Origin: Catalinimonas niigatensis
GTDB lineage: Bacteria > Bacteroidota > Bacteroidia > Cytophagales > Cyclobacteriaceae
Length of the DNA stretch: 64,000 nucleotides
Direction: 5' to 3'
Assembly (NCBI RefSeq): GCF_030506285.1
Contig: NZ_CP119422.1
Span: forward strand, 4,327,501-4,391,500
Made by a program: the position numbers and the translations under genes. Below, piece by piece: positions 25,841 to 36,638 of the stretch; the stretch's first letter is position 1, and each line of letters starts with the position of its first letter. The notes beneath the pieces were generated by a model. The model worked only from the letters and a program-made list of their open reading frames with translations. It did not search any database and was not told the DNA's origin.

Positions 25841-26896
25841 TTATTCGTACTGTTCCTCGTAATATTTTTTGTAGTCGCCGGAAGTAATGTGCTGAAGCCA
25901 TTTTTCATTGGCCAGGTACCAGTCTACCGTTTTTTCTAGACCTTCTTCAAACTGCAAAGAAGGTTTCCAGCCCAGTTCGTTCATCAGCTTATTGGCATCG
26001 ATGGCATAGCGCAGGTCATGCCCGGCACGATCTTTTACAAAAGTGATTAGCTTTTCGGATTCTCCTTCGGCTCTGCCCAGCTTCTTGTCCATAATTTTGC
26101 AGAGCAAACGGACGATGTCAATGTTTTTCCATTCATTGAAACCACCAATATTGTAGGTGTCGCCTACCTTACCTTTATGAAAGATGACATCAATGGCACG
26201 AGCGTGGTCTTCTACAAACAACCAGTCGCGTACATTTTCTCCCTTTCCGTAAATGGGAAGTGGTTTCTTATTTTGAATGTTGTTGATACAAAGCGGAATT
26301 AGCTTTTCTGGAAAGTGATAAGGACCATAGTTATTAGAACAGTTGCTGACAATAACCGGTAAATTATAGGTATTGTGGTAAGCCCTTACAAAATGGTCGG
26401 AACTGGCTTTGGATGCTGAGTAAGGTGATTTGGGATCGTAAGGAGTATCTTCCAAAAAGAAACCTCCATTGTCTAGCGAGCCATACACTTCGTCGGTAGA
26501 AATATGGTAGAAAAGGTGTTTATCCATATCATCTTTCCAGATCGCTTTGGCAGCATTAAGGAGGGTTACCGTACCAATTACATTGGCAGTGATGAATGCC
26601 ATGGGATCTTTGATAGAACGGTCTACATGCGACTCTGCTGCCAGATGAATGACTGCATCAAACTTAGTTTCTTCAAAAAAACTGTTGATAAAGTTAGCAT
26701 CACTGATATCACCACGAACAAAAGTATAATTGGGTTTATCCTCAATATCCATCAGGTTTTCCAGATTACCGGCATAGGTAAGTTTATCCAGATTGTATAT
26801 TCTATATTGAGGATATGTATTCACAAACAGCCTGACGACATGAGAGCCAATAAAGCCAGCGCCACCGGTGATCAGTATTTTTTTAGTGGTATTCAT
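25841..26896 (-). CDS. rfbB: dTDP-glucose 4,6-dehydratase
   Basis: 351 residues from the ATG at 26896, chosen over one 5 codons upstream because the family starts directly with MNTTKKILITGGAGFIGSH. It is a short-chain dehydrogenase/reductase: NAD-binding GGAGFIG at 11-17, the catalytic STDEVYG with Thr-Asp-Glu, and the YxxxK pair in SPYSASKASSDH. It converts dTDP-glucose to dTDP-4-keto-6-deoxyglucose, the branch point to dTDP-rhamnose and other deoxysugars of the cell surface. No rfbA, rfbC or rfbD lies next to it, so the pathway is scattered here. It stands alone on the minus strand, divergent from gldD. A TACATTTG element at 26922-26929 (minus) resembles a promoter -7 box, without a matching upstream TTG. 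Confidence 0.94.
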   Translation of the reverse strand: MNTTKKILITGGAGFIGSHVVRLFVNTYPQYRIYNLDKLTYAGNLENLMDIEDKPNYTFVRGDISDANFINSFFEETKFDAVIHLAAESHVDRSIKDPMAFITANVIGTVTLLNAAKAIWKDDMDKHLFYHISTDEVYGSLDNGGFFLEDTPYDPKSPYSASKASSDHFVRAYHNTYNLPVIVSNCSNNYGPYHFPEKLIPLCINNIQNKKPLPIYGKGENVRDWLFVEDHARAIDVIFHKGKVGDTYNIGGFNEWKNIDIVRLLCKIMDKKLGRAEGESEKLITFVKDRAGHDLRYAIDANKLMNELGWKPSLQFEEGLEKTVDWYLANEKWLQHITSGDYKKYYEEQYE

Positions 26897-27130
26897 AATT
26901 TTTATAATCATTAAGAGAAAGCAAATGTATCCTTTTTTGCTATTATTTCATATTTAAATGCAACAACTGCTTAGGCATTCCTATGGATAGGCAAGTTTTT
27001 CTAATTTTAATCCGTAAACTTCAGATTAGTACGTTATCGCTTGTACAATCATCGTGCAAATTGGTAATATTGTTGGTTATAATAATTTGAACAGCGTGTA
27101 GTTAAATTGTGGAACAAACAAGAAGTTTTG

Positions 27131-27736
27131 ATGAAATTTAATACTGGTATAACACTCACTCTCATCACGCTAATATGGTCTGCATGTAGTTCTGATTATG
27201 TGCCCAAGCCTAAAGGGTATAATAGGATTAATCTTCCTCCTCATGACTATGTTAATTTATCAGATACATTGCCTTATCAATTTGAGTTTTCAAAATACGC
27301 TGAAATACATGAAGATACGAGCTACAATGCTGAACCTTACTGGCTCAATGTATATTACCCCCAGCATCAGGCAAATATTCAGCTCACTTATAAAGATATT
27401 GATGACAGTGAAGAAAAACTGGAGACCCTTTTAGAAGATTCCTACCGCCTGACGGCCAATCATCAGGTTAAGGCAGCAGCTATCGAAGAGCGGATACTAG
27501 GCACGCCCAGTGGAAAACGAGCGCTGATTGCAGAGCTTAAAGGAGAAGTACCTAGTCAGTTCCAGTTCTACATCACCGACTCTACCAAACATTTTTTACG
27601 CGGAGCATTGTATTTCCGTACTGCCACACAAAATGATTCCCTCGCTCCGGTAATAGAGTATATCAAGCTGGATATGATACATATGTTGAATACCCTCCAT
27701 TGGGAAGGAGAGCAGACCAGCGGATCAGCATCATAG
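27131..27736 (+). CDS. gldD: Gliding motility lipoprotein GldD
   Basis: 201 residues from ATG 27131, which puts the lipobox IWSAC at Cys19; an earlier ATG at 27107 would add 8 residues of poor signal character. The mature start [21 protein letters not shown] is typical of GldD, and [14 protein letters not shown] plus the run from [27 protein letters not shown] follow the family order. GldD is a lipoprotein required for gliding in Flavobacteria and linked to type IX secretion. It lies one base before recG and is likely translated from a shared transcript. The usual flavobacterial neighbours (mutY, ssb) are absent, which is a layout difference. Confidence 0.9.
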   Translation: MKFNTGITLTLITLIWSACSSDYVPKPKGYNRINLPPHDYVNLSDTLPYQFEFSKYAEIHEDTSYNAEPYWLNVYYPQHQANIQLTYKDIDDSEEKLETLLEDSYRLTANHQVKAAAIEERILGTPSGKRALIAELKGEVPSQFQFYITDSTKHFLRGALYFRTATQNDSLAPVIEYIKLDMIHMLNTLHWEGEQTSGSAS

Positions 27737-27737
27737 C

Positions 27738-29831
27738 ATGGCTAATTTTTTTGATACCAAAATAGAGTTTCTCAAAGGAGTAGGAGAACGGATTGCCAAG
27801 CTGTTAAAAGAAGAGTTGCAAATTTTCACTTTTGGGGATCTGTTGCAGCATTACCCATTTCGGCATGAAGATCGTTCTCAGTTTCACCAAATCAGTGATA
27901 TAGACGAAAATATGCCTTACATTCAACTGGTAGGACGCATACAAAGTCTGGAAACGATAGGTATCGGGGGTAAAAAACGATTGGTTGCTTATTTGAGCGA
28001 TGGTACGGGCATACTTGAGTTGGTATGGTTTCAGGGCGCCAAATGGGTAGCTGCCAACCTTAAAATGCATACAGATTATGTGGTGTTTGGCAAACCTAAC
28101 CTTTTTGGGAGTAAATTCAGTATTGCCCATCCGGAGATGGAAATCTATGTACCTCAGCAACTGGAGGCTAAACCTTTACGCCCAGTCTATGCCACTACCG
28201 AAAAACTGAAGCGTGGCCGCATAGACAGCAAAGCAATTGCCAAACTACAGAAACGACTAATAGACAGGGCTTATGAGCATATTCCTGAAACACTACCCAC
28301 CCATCTTATTGCACAATATGGCCTGGTTTCTAAAAGAGATGCCATGCGGCATATTCACTTTCCGGAGGACCTAGAGTGGCTGGAGAAAGCCCGGTTCCGT
28401 CTTAAGTTTGAAGAGCTCTTTTACGTACAGTTGCGTATTCTGAAGATGAAGCTCTCCAAAATGGAAAAGTCACCTGGGCAGTTACTGAGAGATACACAAC
28501 TGGTGCATGAATTTTATGAGAAATATCTCCCCTTTGATCTTACTGAGGCACAGAAGAAAGTTATAAGGGAGATTTTTGAGGATTTACGTTCCGGCAAGCA
28601 GATGAACCGTCTCTTGCAAGGGGATGTAGGCAGTGGAAAGACCATTGTCGCATTTATATGTATGCTTATCGCCATCGGGAGTGGAGCGCAGGTAGCCATG
28701 ATGGCTCCTACTGAAATTTTGGCCGAGCAACATTACCGCGGTCTGAAAGAGTTTGCCAGACAGTTGGGATTGCACATTGCTTTGCTTACCGGTTCTACCA
28801 AAACCAAAGCGCGCCGTGTCATAGACCAAATGCTTAAAGATGGTGATTTACACATTCTGGTAGGCACGCATGCCTTGTTGGAAGAACATGTGCAATTCAA
28901 AAACCTCGGATTGTCTATTGTAGATGAGCAGCATCGTTTTGGTGTAGCGCAGCGGGCCAAGCTGTGGCAAAAAAATGAGCGATTTGATCCGCATGTGCTG
29001 GTGATGACTGCCACCCCCATTCCCCGCACCCTGGCTATGACTCTCTATGGAGATCTGGATGTATCGGTCATAGATGAACTACCTGCCGGTAGGAAACCTA
29101 TCAAAACAGTGCATCGCTATGAAAAGAACCGCCTGTCAGTTTTCGGCTTTATTCGTGAACAGGTCAATGCCGGAAGGCAGATTTATATTGTTTATCCATT
29201 GATTGAAGAGTCAGAGAAACTGGATCTGAAGCATCTGGAAGATGGCTATGAGTCTATACGCCGTGCTTTCCCCGACCTGCCAATCAGTGCAGTACATGGT
29301 CGGATGAAGCCTGCCGATAAAGACTATGAGATGCAGCGTTTTGTGGAGGGTGAGACTAAAATCATGGTGGCTACCACAGTGATAGAAGTAGGGGTAAACG
29401 TTCCCAATGCTTCTGTGATGATCATTGAAAATGCAGAACGCTTCGGATTGGCACAGCTGCATCAGCTAAGAGGACGGGTAGGTCGGGGCGCTGAGCAGTC
29501 TTATTGTATTCTGATGACAGAGTATAAGATAAGCAAGGATAGCAAAGTCAGACTCAATACAATGGTCCGTACCAATGATGGGTTTGAAATTTCTGAAGTC
29601 GACTTAAAGCTTCGCGGTCCGGGAGACATTGAAGGCACTCAACAAAGCGGAGTTTTGGATTTACTGGTCGCTGATATCACCAAAGATGGTAAGATACTTC
29701 AGGAGGCACGATTCTCTGCTATGGATATTCTGGATAAAGATCCTGAACTTATGCTGACCGATAATCAGCCGGTCAAAAATCATATTCTTTCCCTAAGGCA
29801 GGGTGCTACAAATTGGAGTAGGATTAGTTAA
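27738..29831 (+). CDS. recG: ATP-dependent DNA helicase RecG
   Basis: 697 residues, normal for RecG. The wedge/OB domain occupies about residues 1-240 and the helicase the rest. Walker A is GDVGSGKT, the DExH box is DEQHRFG, motif III TATPIPRT and motif VI QLRGRVGRG. It remodels stalled forks and Holliday junctions by branch migration. The C-terminal end SLRQGATNWSRIS is a variant of the family's terminal helix. It starts one base after gldD and has no gene immediately behind it, then a 550-base AT-rich gap. Confidence 0.96.
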   Translation: MANFFDTKIEFLKGVGERIAKLLKEELQIFTFGDLLQHYPFRHEDRSQFHQISDIDENMPYIQLVGRIQSLETIGIGGKKRLVAYLSDGTGILELVWFQGAKWVAANLKMHTDYVVFGKPNLFGSKFSIAHPEMEIYVPQQLEAKPLRPVYATTEKLKRGRIDSKAIAKLQKRLIDRAYEHIPETLPTHLIAQYGLVSKRDAMRHIHFPEDLEWLEKARFRLKFEELFYVQLRILKMKLSKMEKSPGQLLRDTQLVHEFYEKYLPFDLTEAQKKVIREIFEDLRSGKQMNRLLQGDVGSGKTIVAFICMLIAIGSGAQVAMMAPTEILAEQHYRGLKEFARQLGLHIALLTGSTKTKARRVIDQMLKDGDLHILVGTHALLEEHVQFKNLGLSIVDEQHRFGVAQRAKLWQKNERFDPHVLVMTATPIPRTLAMTLYGDLDVSVIDELPAGRKPIKTVHRYEKNRLSVFGFIREQVNAGRQIYIVYPLIEESEKLDLKHLEDGYESIRRAFPDLPISAVHGRMKPADKDYEMQRFVEGETKIMVATTVIEVGVNVPNASVMIIENAERFGLAQLHQLRGRVGRGAEQSYCILMTEYKISKDSKVRLNTMVRTNDGFEISEVDLKLRGPGDIEGTQQSGVLDLLVADITKDGKILQEARFSAMDILDKDPELMLTDNQPVKNHILSLRQGATNWSRIS

Positions 29832-30380
29832 TATTTAGAAGAACTTCGTACTTATAGTTATTTCAAGGTCTTTGCCAATTAGATACTATCTAACAAAAAG
29901 CAAGTTTCAATAGAAGTTCATCAAAAGATATGGATTTTGCTTGCTATCAGAGCAAAAAGGAGAATTTTTTTTCAAAAATTATCAAAAAATATGATTGGTA
30001 ATAAATTTACAAATATCATAATGCAAAAGTTAATTTTCCTGTTGTTTTAAAATATTAGCAACTTTTTTGTGCAACAACTTCTTTTGCTTTAAAAAATATA
30101 GGCTATTCAGCCTCCTTATTGCGTTCCTGTCATTGTGTCCTGATGGAATTATCTTTTAAAAAGTCCTATTAATTAAGTATATTACTGGTTTCCAAAATAA
30201 TATTTTGAGCAAGTAAAATTTGTAATATATGCTACTGAAATAGAATATTATGTTTAAATAAACTAATATTTGATCAAATCACAAGCATGTTATGGAAAAA
30301 CTCAAAATATTGTTTCGGATTTATTTTACAAAGCAAAATAAATAATAAATAGCTGAATTTACCACTAATTTTTGAGCTGA
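29832..30380 (+). other. 550-base AT-rich leader upstream of gltB
   Basis: No open frame, tRNA or clear hairpin was found. Composition is strongly AT-rich, with A/T runs throughout and words such as AAATATTAG and TATTTGATCAAA. It must hold the gltB promoter; several TTTG words are present but none gives an exact TTG-N21-TAnnTTTG match. A binding region for a nitrogen regulator is possible but not shown. Confidence 0.4.
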
Positions 30381-33300
30381 ATGAAAGATTCTCGACAACA
30401 AACCCTATACTCACCAGAGTTTGAGCATGATGCATGTGGCATTGGCTTTGTGGCTAATCTTAAAGGAAAGAAGTCACATCAGATTGTTGAAGATGCTATT
30501 ATCATGTTGCAAAATATGGAACACAGGGGTGCTTGTGGTTGTGAACCTGATACTGGTGACGGAGCAGGTATTCTGGTACAAAAGCCTCATGAATTTTTCC
30601 ATGAAGAATTAAAACTCCAGGGGATTACACTTCCGGATTTTGACAAATATGGCGTGGCTATGATCTTTTTTCCTCTGGATGAAGGCAAAAGAGTCCAGTG
30701 TTATCAACTGTGGAAAGAAACAGTTGATAAGTTAGGGCTTGAGCTAATAGGCCATCGTAAAGTTCCTACCAACAATCATAGCCTTGGGCGTTCTGCAAAA
30801 TTGGTAGAGCACCATGTAGAACAGGCTTTTCTCCGTTTTAAAGATCATAGCAATACTGATACTATGGCTTTAGAGCGTAGACTTTTTATCCTTAAAAACT
30901 TTGTATCCCATACTATTCACCAAGAGATAGAAGATACAATAGACAGGTTTTATATCGCTTCGTGCTCTTATAATACTATAGTATATAAGGGGCAACTTAC
31001 TACTTTTCAGTTGCGTCCCTACTATACTGACTTGCAAAAGCATAATTTTGAGTCAGCATTGGCATTGGTACACTCACGTTTCTCTACCAACACTTTCCCT
31101 AAGTGGAAATTAGCCCAGCCATTCCGGTTCATTGCTCATAATGGTGAGATCAATACGATTCGTGGAAATGTAAACTGGATGCGCTCCAAAGAAGCGTTGC
31201 TGAAATCCAGCCTTTTTACTAAAGAAGAACTGGATATGGTAGTGCCAATCTGTGATGCCTCTTTCTCAGACTCGGCCAACCTAGACAATATTGTTGAGCT
31301 TCTATACCTGGGAGGTCGTTCTCTTCCCCATGTTATGATGATGCTGATCCCGGAAGCATGGCAAGATAATGATTTGCTGGAGGACCCTAAAAAGGCCTTC
31401 TATGAATATCATGCAGCCATGATGGAACCCTGGGATGGTCCTGCTTCTATCTGTTTCACCGATGGTAAGATGGTTGGCGCTACATTGGATAGGAATGGAC
31501 TGCGTCCTTCTCGCTATCTGCTCACTGAAGATGATAAGCTAGTCATGTCTTCTGAAGCAGGAGCCTTGCCGGTAGACGAATCTAAAGTAATACTGAAAGG
31601 ACGTTTGCAACCAGGTCGTATGTTTGTGGCTAATCTGGAAGAAGGACGTATTATCAGCGATGAAGAAATCAAGCAGGAGGTATGCTCGCAAAAACCTTAT
31701 CGTGCGTGGCTCAACGACCATAAATACTACCTGCATGAACTGCCTGAGCCTCAGAACCTAAATGGACAGGATAAAAAGGCTTCTGACGAATTGCCCCTTC
31801 TTACCCGGCAGATGACACTCGGCTATACTACCGAAGATTTGAAAGTGATTTTGGCCCCTATGGTGAGCTCCGGCAAAGAACCCATTGGTTCTATGGGCGT
31901 AGATATTCCATTAGCAGTACTTTCTGACCATAGTCAGCATCTGGCGAATTACTTCAAACAACTATTTGCGCAGGTAAGTAATCCTCCTATTGATCCTATC
32001 CGTGAGCGCCTGGTGATGTCTCTCTTTACCAGTGTAGGAGGAATGAAAAATGTGCTGGACGAAACTCCTGAGCACGCACGCCAGATCAACATGCTGCAAC
32101 CGGTGTTGACCAATGAAGATTTGAAAAAACTGAAGTACCTTAATCTTCCAGGATTCAAAACGCATACCATTGACGCTACCTTCAGTGCCAGCGGACAAGC
32201 AGGTGAACTAGAAGCAGCTATAGATCGTATCAGCGTAGAAGCTGAAAAAGCAGTTCGTGAAGGAGCCAATATCCTGATCATCTCAGACCGCAACTTTGAT
32301 CACAAAAATGCTCCTATTCCTTCTTTATTAGCTACCGGAGCAATTCACCATTATTTGATCAGGCATGACGTTCGCTCCGAGGTTGGATTGGTAGTAGAAA
32401 CAGGAGATGTTCGGGAAACCCATCATGTAGCAACACTCATTGGGTATGGAGCACATGCTGTGAATCCTTACCTGGCTTTTGAGACATTAGAAGACCTCAA
32501 AACACAGAAGCTGGTACATGTAGATTTACCCACTGAAAAACTTCAGAAGCGTTTTATTAAAGCAGTAAATTCTGGTTTGCTGAAGATTTTCTCAAAAATG
32601 GGTATCTCTACCTTGCAGTCTTATCATGGAGCACAGATTTTTGAAGCACTGGGGGTAAGCAAAAAAGTGGTTGATAAGTGCTTTGCAGGTACCATGACCC
32701 GTATTGAAGGAGTAGATTTTGATGATATTGCCAAAGAAACGCTGGTACGCCATCGTATGGCTTTCCCTGAGGAGCCTCAGGAGTCACTCACCCTGGAAGT
32801 AGGAGGAGTATATCAGTGGAAACGTCGGGGTGAACGTCATATGTTTAACCCTCAAACCATCCACTTACTACAAAACTCTACCCGTAAGAACGACTATCAG
32901 CAATACAAGCAATACGCCAAGCTGATTAATGATCAGGCTCAAAGAGCAAACACGCTAAGAGGACTGATGGAATTCAACAGCAATCGGAAACCCGTGCCGA
33001 TTGAAGAAGTGGAGTCTAAAGAGATTATCTTTAAGCGTTTTGCTACAGGAGCCATGTCATTCGGCTCCATTTCTCACGAAGCACATTCTACCCTGGCCAT
33101 TGCCATGAACCGTATCGGAGGTAAGAGTAACAGCGGAGAGGGTGGAGAAGACGAGATTCGCTTTGAGCGCAAGCCTAATGGTGATTGGGAACGTTCGTCC
33201 ATCAAACAGGTAGCTTCCGGTCGTTTTGGCGTCACCAGCCACTATCTGACCAACGCCAGCGAATTACAGATCAAAATGGCACAGGGTGCAAAGCCCGGTG

Positions 33301-34955
33301 AAGGTGGACAATTGCCCGGTCATAAGGTAGATGATTGGATAGGACGCGTGCGCCACTCTACCCCTGGTGTAGGCCTTATTTCTCCGCCACCGCACCACGA
33401 TATCTATTCTATTGAGGATTTGGCGCAGCTTATTTACGATCTGAAAAATACTAATCGTGAAGCCCGTATCAATGTAAAACTGGTGGCTTCCTCAGGAGTA
33501 GGTACTATTGCAGCTGGTGTTTCTAAAGCCCATGCTGATGTAGTGCTGATCTCCGGACACGACGGAGGAACAGGAGCTTCTCCTATCAGTTCAATTCGTC
33601 ATGCTGGTCTTCCCTGGGAGCTTGGGCTTTCTGAAACGCACCAGACTCTGGTGAAGAACAATCTGCGCAGCCGTATTACGGTACAGACTGACGGACAGAT
33701 TAAAACCGGACGAGATATCGCAGTAGCTATATTACTGGGGGCTGAGGAATTTGGCGTTTCTACTGCTGCGTTGGTGACAGAAGGTTGTATCATGATGCGC
33801 AAGTGTCATTTAAATACCTGTCCGGTAGGCGTAGCTACCCAAGACCCTGATTTGAGAGCACTTTTTACCGGTAAAGCAGAACATGTAGTCAACCTGTTTA
33901 CTTTCCTGGCAGAAGAGCTGAGAGAGATTATGGCAGAACTTGGGTTCCGTACCGTCAATGAAATGGTTGGTCAGGTAGACTGCCTCAAAGTGCGTGATAA
34001 CATTGATCATTGGAAACTGAAGAAATTGGATCTGAGCCGTATCCTGGCTAAAGAAGAGGCCTCAGCACACGTAGGCATCTACAAACAGCAGGAGCAGGAT
34101 CATGGAATTGAAGAAGTATTGGATTGGGAACTGCTTAAAGCTGCCAAGCCTGCTTTGGAAAATGCTGAACCTGCACAGGCCCACTTCAAGTTGATTAATA
34201 CCAACCGCTCAGTAGGCGCTTTACTTTCTAATGAGATTTCCAAAAAGTTTGGTAAGCCCGGACTTCCTGCCGGAACCATTAATTTTAAGTTTAAAGGCTC
34301 AGCCGGGCAGAGTTTCGCTGCCTTCACGGCACCGGGTATTCGTTTTGAACTGGAAGGTGAGGCCAATGACTACTTTGGCAAAGGCTTATCCGGCAGTGAG
34401 TTGATTATTTATCCTCACAAGGAATCTAAGTACGTCCCTGAAAAGAACATGATCATCGGGAATGTCGCTTTCTATGGCGCTACTTCTGGCGATGCTTACA
34501 TCAGAGGTATGGCGGGAGAACGTTTTTGCGTTAGAAATTCCGGAGTACGCGCTGTAGTAGAAGGTATAGGTGACCACGGATGCGAATATATGACGGGTGG
34601 AGTGGTAGTAGTGTTGGGTAAAACCGGACGTAACTTTGCTGCAGGTATGAGTGGAGGAATGGCCTTTGTCTATGATGTGGACAAGACTTTTGAAAAGTAC
34701 TGCAACAAAGAACTGGTAGATCTTGAAAAACCTGACATGGATGATCAAATGATGATCAAAGGAATGATCAGCCGTCATCAGCAATATACCAATAGTACAG
34801 TGGCCGCCGAGTTACTGGAAAACTGGGAGGATAGCCTTCAACATTTTGTGAAAGTAATGCCTGCCGAATTTAAAGCTGTACTCAAGGAGAGAAAAGAACA
34901 GCAGGAACTTTCTGAAAATGAAGATATTAAGGCGAAAGCTGCCTCTAAAGTGTAA
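30381..34955 (+). CDS. gltB: Glutamate synthase large subunit
   Basis: 1524 residues. The enzyme makes two glutamates from glutamine and 2-oxoglutarate with electrons from GltD. Order of domains: class II glutaminase (nucleophile Cys19 in HDACGIGF, exposed once the 18-residue propeptide is removed), central domain, FMN-binding synthase domain with GAKPGEGGQLPGHKV and GHDGGTGASP, and GXGXG helix domain at the end. The 3Fe-4S cluster cysteines are in MRKCHLNTCPVG. The gene is followed by gltD 19 bases on. Length and order match bacterial NADPH-type GltB. Confidence 0.97.
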   Translation: MKDSRQQTLYSPEFEHDACGIGFVANLKGKKSHQIVEDAIIMLQNMEHRGACGCEPDTGDGAGILVQKPHEFFHEELKLQGITLPDFDKYGVAMIFFPLDEGKRVQCYQLWKETVDKLGLELIGHRKVPTNNHSLGRSAKLVEHHVEQAFLRFKDHSNTDTMALERRLFILKNFVSHTIHQEIEDTIDRFYIASCSYNTIVYKGQLTTFQLRPYYTDLQKHNFESALALVHSRFSTNTFPKWKLAQPFRFIAHNGEINTIRGNVNWMRSKEALLKSSLFTKEELDMVVPICDASFSDSANLDNIVELLYLGGRSLPHVMMMLIPEAWQDNDLLEDPKKAFYEYHAAMMEPWDGPASICFTDGKMVGATLDRNGLRPSRYLLTEDDKLVMSSEAGALPVDESKVILKGRLQPGRMFVANLEEGRIISDEEIKQEVCSQKPYRAWLNDHKYYLHELPEPQNLNGQDKKASDELPLLTRQMTLGYTTEDLKVILAPMVSSGKEPIGSMGVDIPLAVLSDHSQHLANYFKQLFAQVSNPPIDPIRERLVMSLFTSVGGMKNVLDETPEHARQINMLQPVLTNEDLKKLKYLNLPGFKTHTIDATFSASGQAGELEAAIDRISVEAEKAVREGANILIISDRNFDHKNAPIPSLLATGAIHHYLIRHDVRSEVGLVVETGDVRETHHVATLIGYGAHAVNPYLAFETLEDLKTQKLVHVDLPTEKLQKRFIKAVNSGLLKIFSKMGISTLQSYHGAQIFEALGVSKKVVDKCFAGTMTRIEGVDFDDIAKETLVRHRMAFPEEPQESLTLEVGGVYQWKRRGERHMFNPQTIHLLQNSTRKNDYQQYKQYAKLINDQAQRANTLRGLMEFNSNRKPVPIEEVESKEIIFKRFATGAMSFGSISHEAHSTLAIAMNRIGGKSNSGEGGEDEIRFERKPNGDWERSSIKQVASGRFGVTSHYLTNASELQIKMAQGAKPGEGGQLPGHKVDDWIGRVRHSTPGVGLISPPPHHDIYSIEDLAQLIYDLKNTNREARINVKLVASSGVGTIAAGVSKAHADVVLISGHDGGTGASPISSIRHAGLPWELGLSETHQTLVKNNLRSRITVQTDGQIKTGRDIAVAILLGAEEFGVSTAALVTEGCIMMRKCHLNTCPVGVATQDPDLRALFTGKAEHVVNLFTFLAEELREIMAELGFRTVNEMVGQVDCLKVRDNIDHWKLKKLDLSRILAKEEASAHVGIYKQQEQDHGIEEVLDWELLKAAKPALENAEPAQAHFKLINTNRSVGALLSNEISKKFGKPGLPAGTINFKFKGSAGQSFAAFTAPGIRFELEGEANDYFGKGLSGSELIIYPHKESKYVPEKNMIIGNVAFYGATSGDAYIRGMAGERFCVRNSGVRAVVEGIGDHGCEYMTGGVVVVLGKTGRNFAAGMSGGMAFVYDVDKTFEKYCNKELVDLEKPDMDDQMMIKGMISRHQQYTNSTVAAELLENWEDSLQHFVKVMPAEFKAVLKERKEQQELSENEDIKAKAASKV

Positions 34956-34974
34956 ACCTTAAAACTAAAGAAAG

Positions 34975-36462
34975 ATGGGAAAACCGACAGGTTTTAAAGA
35001 ATACAATCGCGAACTACCTAACACTCGCGATCCTAAAGAAAGAGTGAACGATTATAATGAGCTGTACTTAGAATTTAGTGATGAGAAGTCGCAGCAGCAG
35101 GCAGCCCGCTGTATGGATTGTGGCATCCCTTTTTGTCATAATGGCTGTCCGTTGGGCAACAATATTCCTGAATTTAATGATGCAGCATACCAGGGCAATT
35201 GGGAATTGGCAATAGAAATTCTTCATTCTACTAATAACTTTCCTGAGTTTACCGGGCGCATCTGTCCTGCTCCCTGTGAGGCTTCCTGCGTACTGGGGAT
35301 CAATAAGCCCCCAGTGGCGATTGAGCATATTGAAAAAACCATTGCCGAAAAAGCGTTTGAACTTGGTTATGTAAAACCCAATCCTCCCAAAGAAAGAACC
35401 GGCAAGAAAGTAGCAGTCATTGGTTCAGGGCCTGCCGGATTAGGAGCTGCTGCCCAACTCAATAAAGCAGGACATTGGGTTACTGTATTTGAGAAAGATG
35501 AGCGTGTAGGCGGATTATTACGTTACGGTATTCCTGACTTCAAGCTGGAGAAGTGGGTCATCAACCGCCGTACGGAAATCATGGAAGCTGAGGGCGTAAC
35601 TTTTAAGACAGGTGTTCATGTGGGCAACGATATTACAGCTGAGGAGTTGGATAAGGAATTTGATGCCATTGTCTTTTGTACTGGTGCAGGAATTCCTCGT
35701 GACCTGCCCATTCCTGGCAGAGAGTTGAAAGGTATTCATTATGCTATGGAGTTTCTGACACAACAGAATAAGCGTTTGTCAGGAGATGCTTATGGTGACA
35801 ATAACGAAATTTTTGCCACGGATAAAAATGTAATTGTCATTGGCGGAGGAGATACTGGTTCAGACTGTGTAGGAACATCCAATCGTCATAGAGCCACATC
35901 TGTCACCCAGATTGAGTTGATGACAAAACCTCCTAAAGAGCGGGGTGAAAATGATCCCTGGCCCCTATGGCCTATGGTGCTGCGCAGTTCTTCTTCGCAT
36001 GAAGAAGGGGTAAAAAGAGATTGGGCAGTGTTGACCAAAGAATTTATGGGAGATGAGGATGGTAATCTGAAAGCCATCAAGGTAGTAAAAATTGAGTGGA
36101 AGCTAAATGAGGAAGGAAGAATGTACTTTGAGGAGATTCCCGGTACCGAAGAAAACCTGCCCTGTGAGCTTGCCTTACTGGCTATCGGATTTATGCATAC
36201 TGATCCAACCGGAGCGATTGAACAACTTTCCCTGGAACTTGACCCAAGAGGGAATATTCAGGCAGAAGAAGGAAAATACCGTACCAGCAACCCTAAAGTG
36301 TTTGCTGCCGGTGATGCCCGCCGTGGTCAGTCGCTGGTGGTTTGGGCGATCTCCGAAGGACGTGAGGCTGCCCGTGCTGTTGACCTTTACCTCATGGGTC
36401 ATACTGAGTTAGAGTCTAAGGACGATTCCTTCCTGAATGTAGCCAGTGTAAGCCAAGCGTAA
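34975..36462 (+). CDS. gltD: Glutamate synthase small subunit
   Basis: 495 residues. The flavin subunit takes electrons from NAD(P)H and passes them through FAD and two 4Fe-4S clusters to GltB. The N-terminal cluster cysteines lie in ARCMDCGIPFCHNGCPLGN and GRICPAPCEASC. The FAD-binding Rossmann motif is GSGPAGLGAAAQL, the NAD(P)H site GGGDTGSDC, and the terminal GDARRGQSLVVWAI belongs to the FAD domain. It begins 19 bases after gltB and is closed by a good terminator. Confidence 0.97.
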   Translation: MGKPTGFKEYNRELPNTRDPKERVNDYNELYLEFSDEKSQQQAARCMDCGIPFCHNGCPLGNNIPEFNDAAYQGNWELAIEILHSTNNFPEFTGRICPAPCEASCVLGINKPPVAIEHIEKTIAEKAFELGYVKPNPPKERTGKKVAVIGSGPAGLGAAAQLNKAGHWVTVFEKDERVGGLLRYGIPDFKLEKWVINRRTEIMEAEGVTFKTGVHVGNDITAEELDKEFDAIVFCTGAGIPRDLPIPGRELKGIHYAMEFLTQQNKRLSGDAYGDNNEIFATDKNVIVIGGGDTGSDCVGTSNRHRATSVTQIELMTKPPKERGENDPWPLWPMVLRSSSSHEEGVKRDWAVLTKEFMGDEDGNLKAIKVVKIEWKLNEEGRMYFEEIPGTEENLPCELALLAIGFMHTDPTGAIEQLSLELDPRGNIQAEEGKYRTSNPKVFAAGDARRGQSLVVWAISEGREAARAVDLYLMGHTELESKDDSFLNVASVSQA

Positions 36463-36486
36463 TACCAGATACAGAAATAAGAAAAG

Positions 36487-36518
36487 AAGCTTCTCAACTA
36501 TGTTGAGGAGCTTTTTTA
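36487..36518 (+). terminator. Rho-independent terminator after gltD
   Basis: Arms 36487-36498 (AAGCTTCTCAAC) and 36502-36513 pair over 12 positions with one G-T pair and a 3-base loop, then a T run to 36518. It lies 24 bases after the gltD stop. Confidence 0.85.
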
Positions 36519-36638
36519 TTTGTAGTATCATTGCAAACAGTTTAGCAAAAAAGATAGGATAAAGCCCGGAGGCTAGATAAATTATTCGCTACATTCATCT
36601 TCAAACTGCGAAAGCTTAGAGGCAATAATATTGTATTT

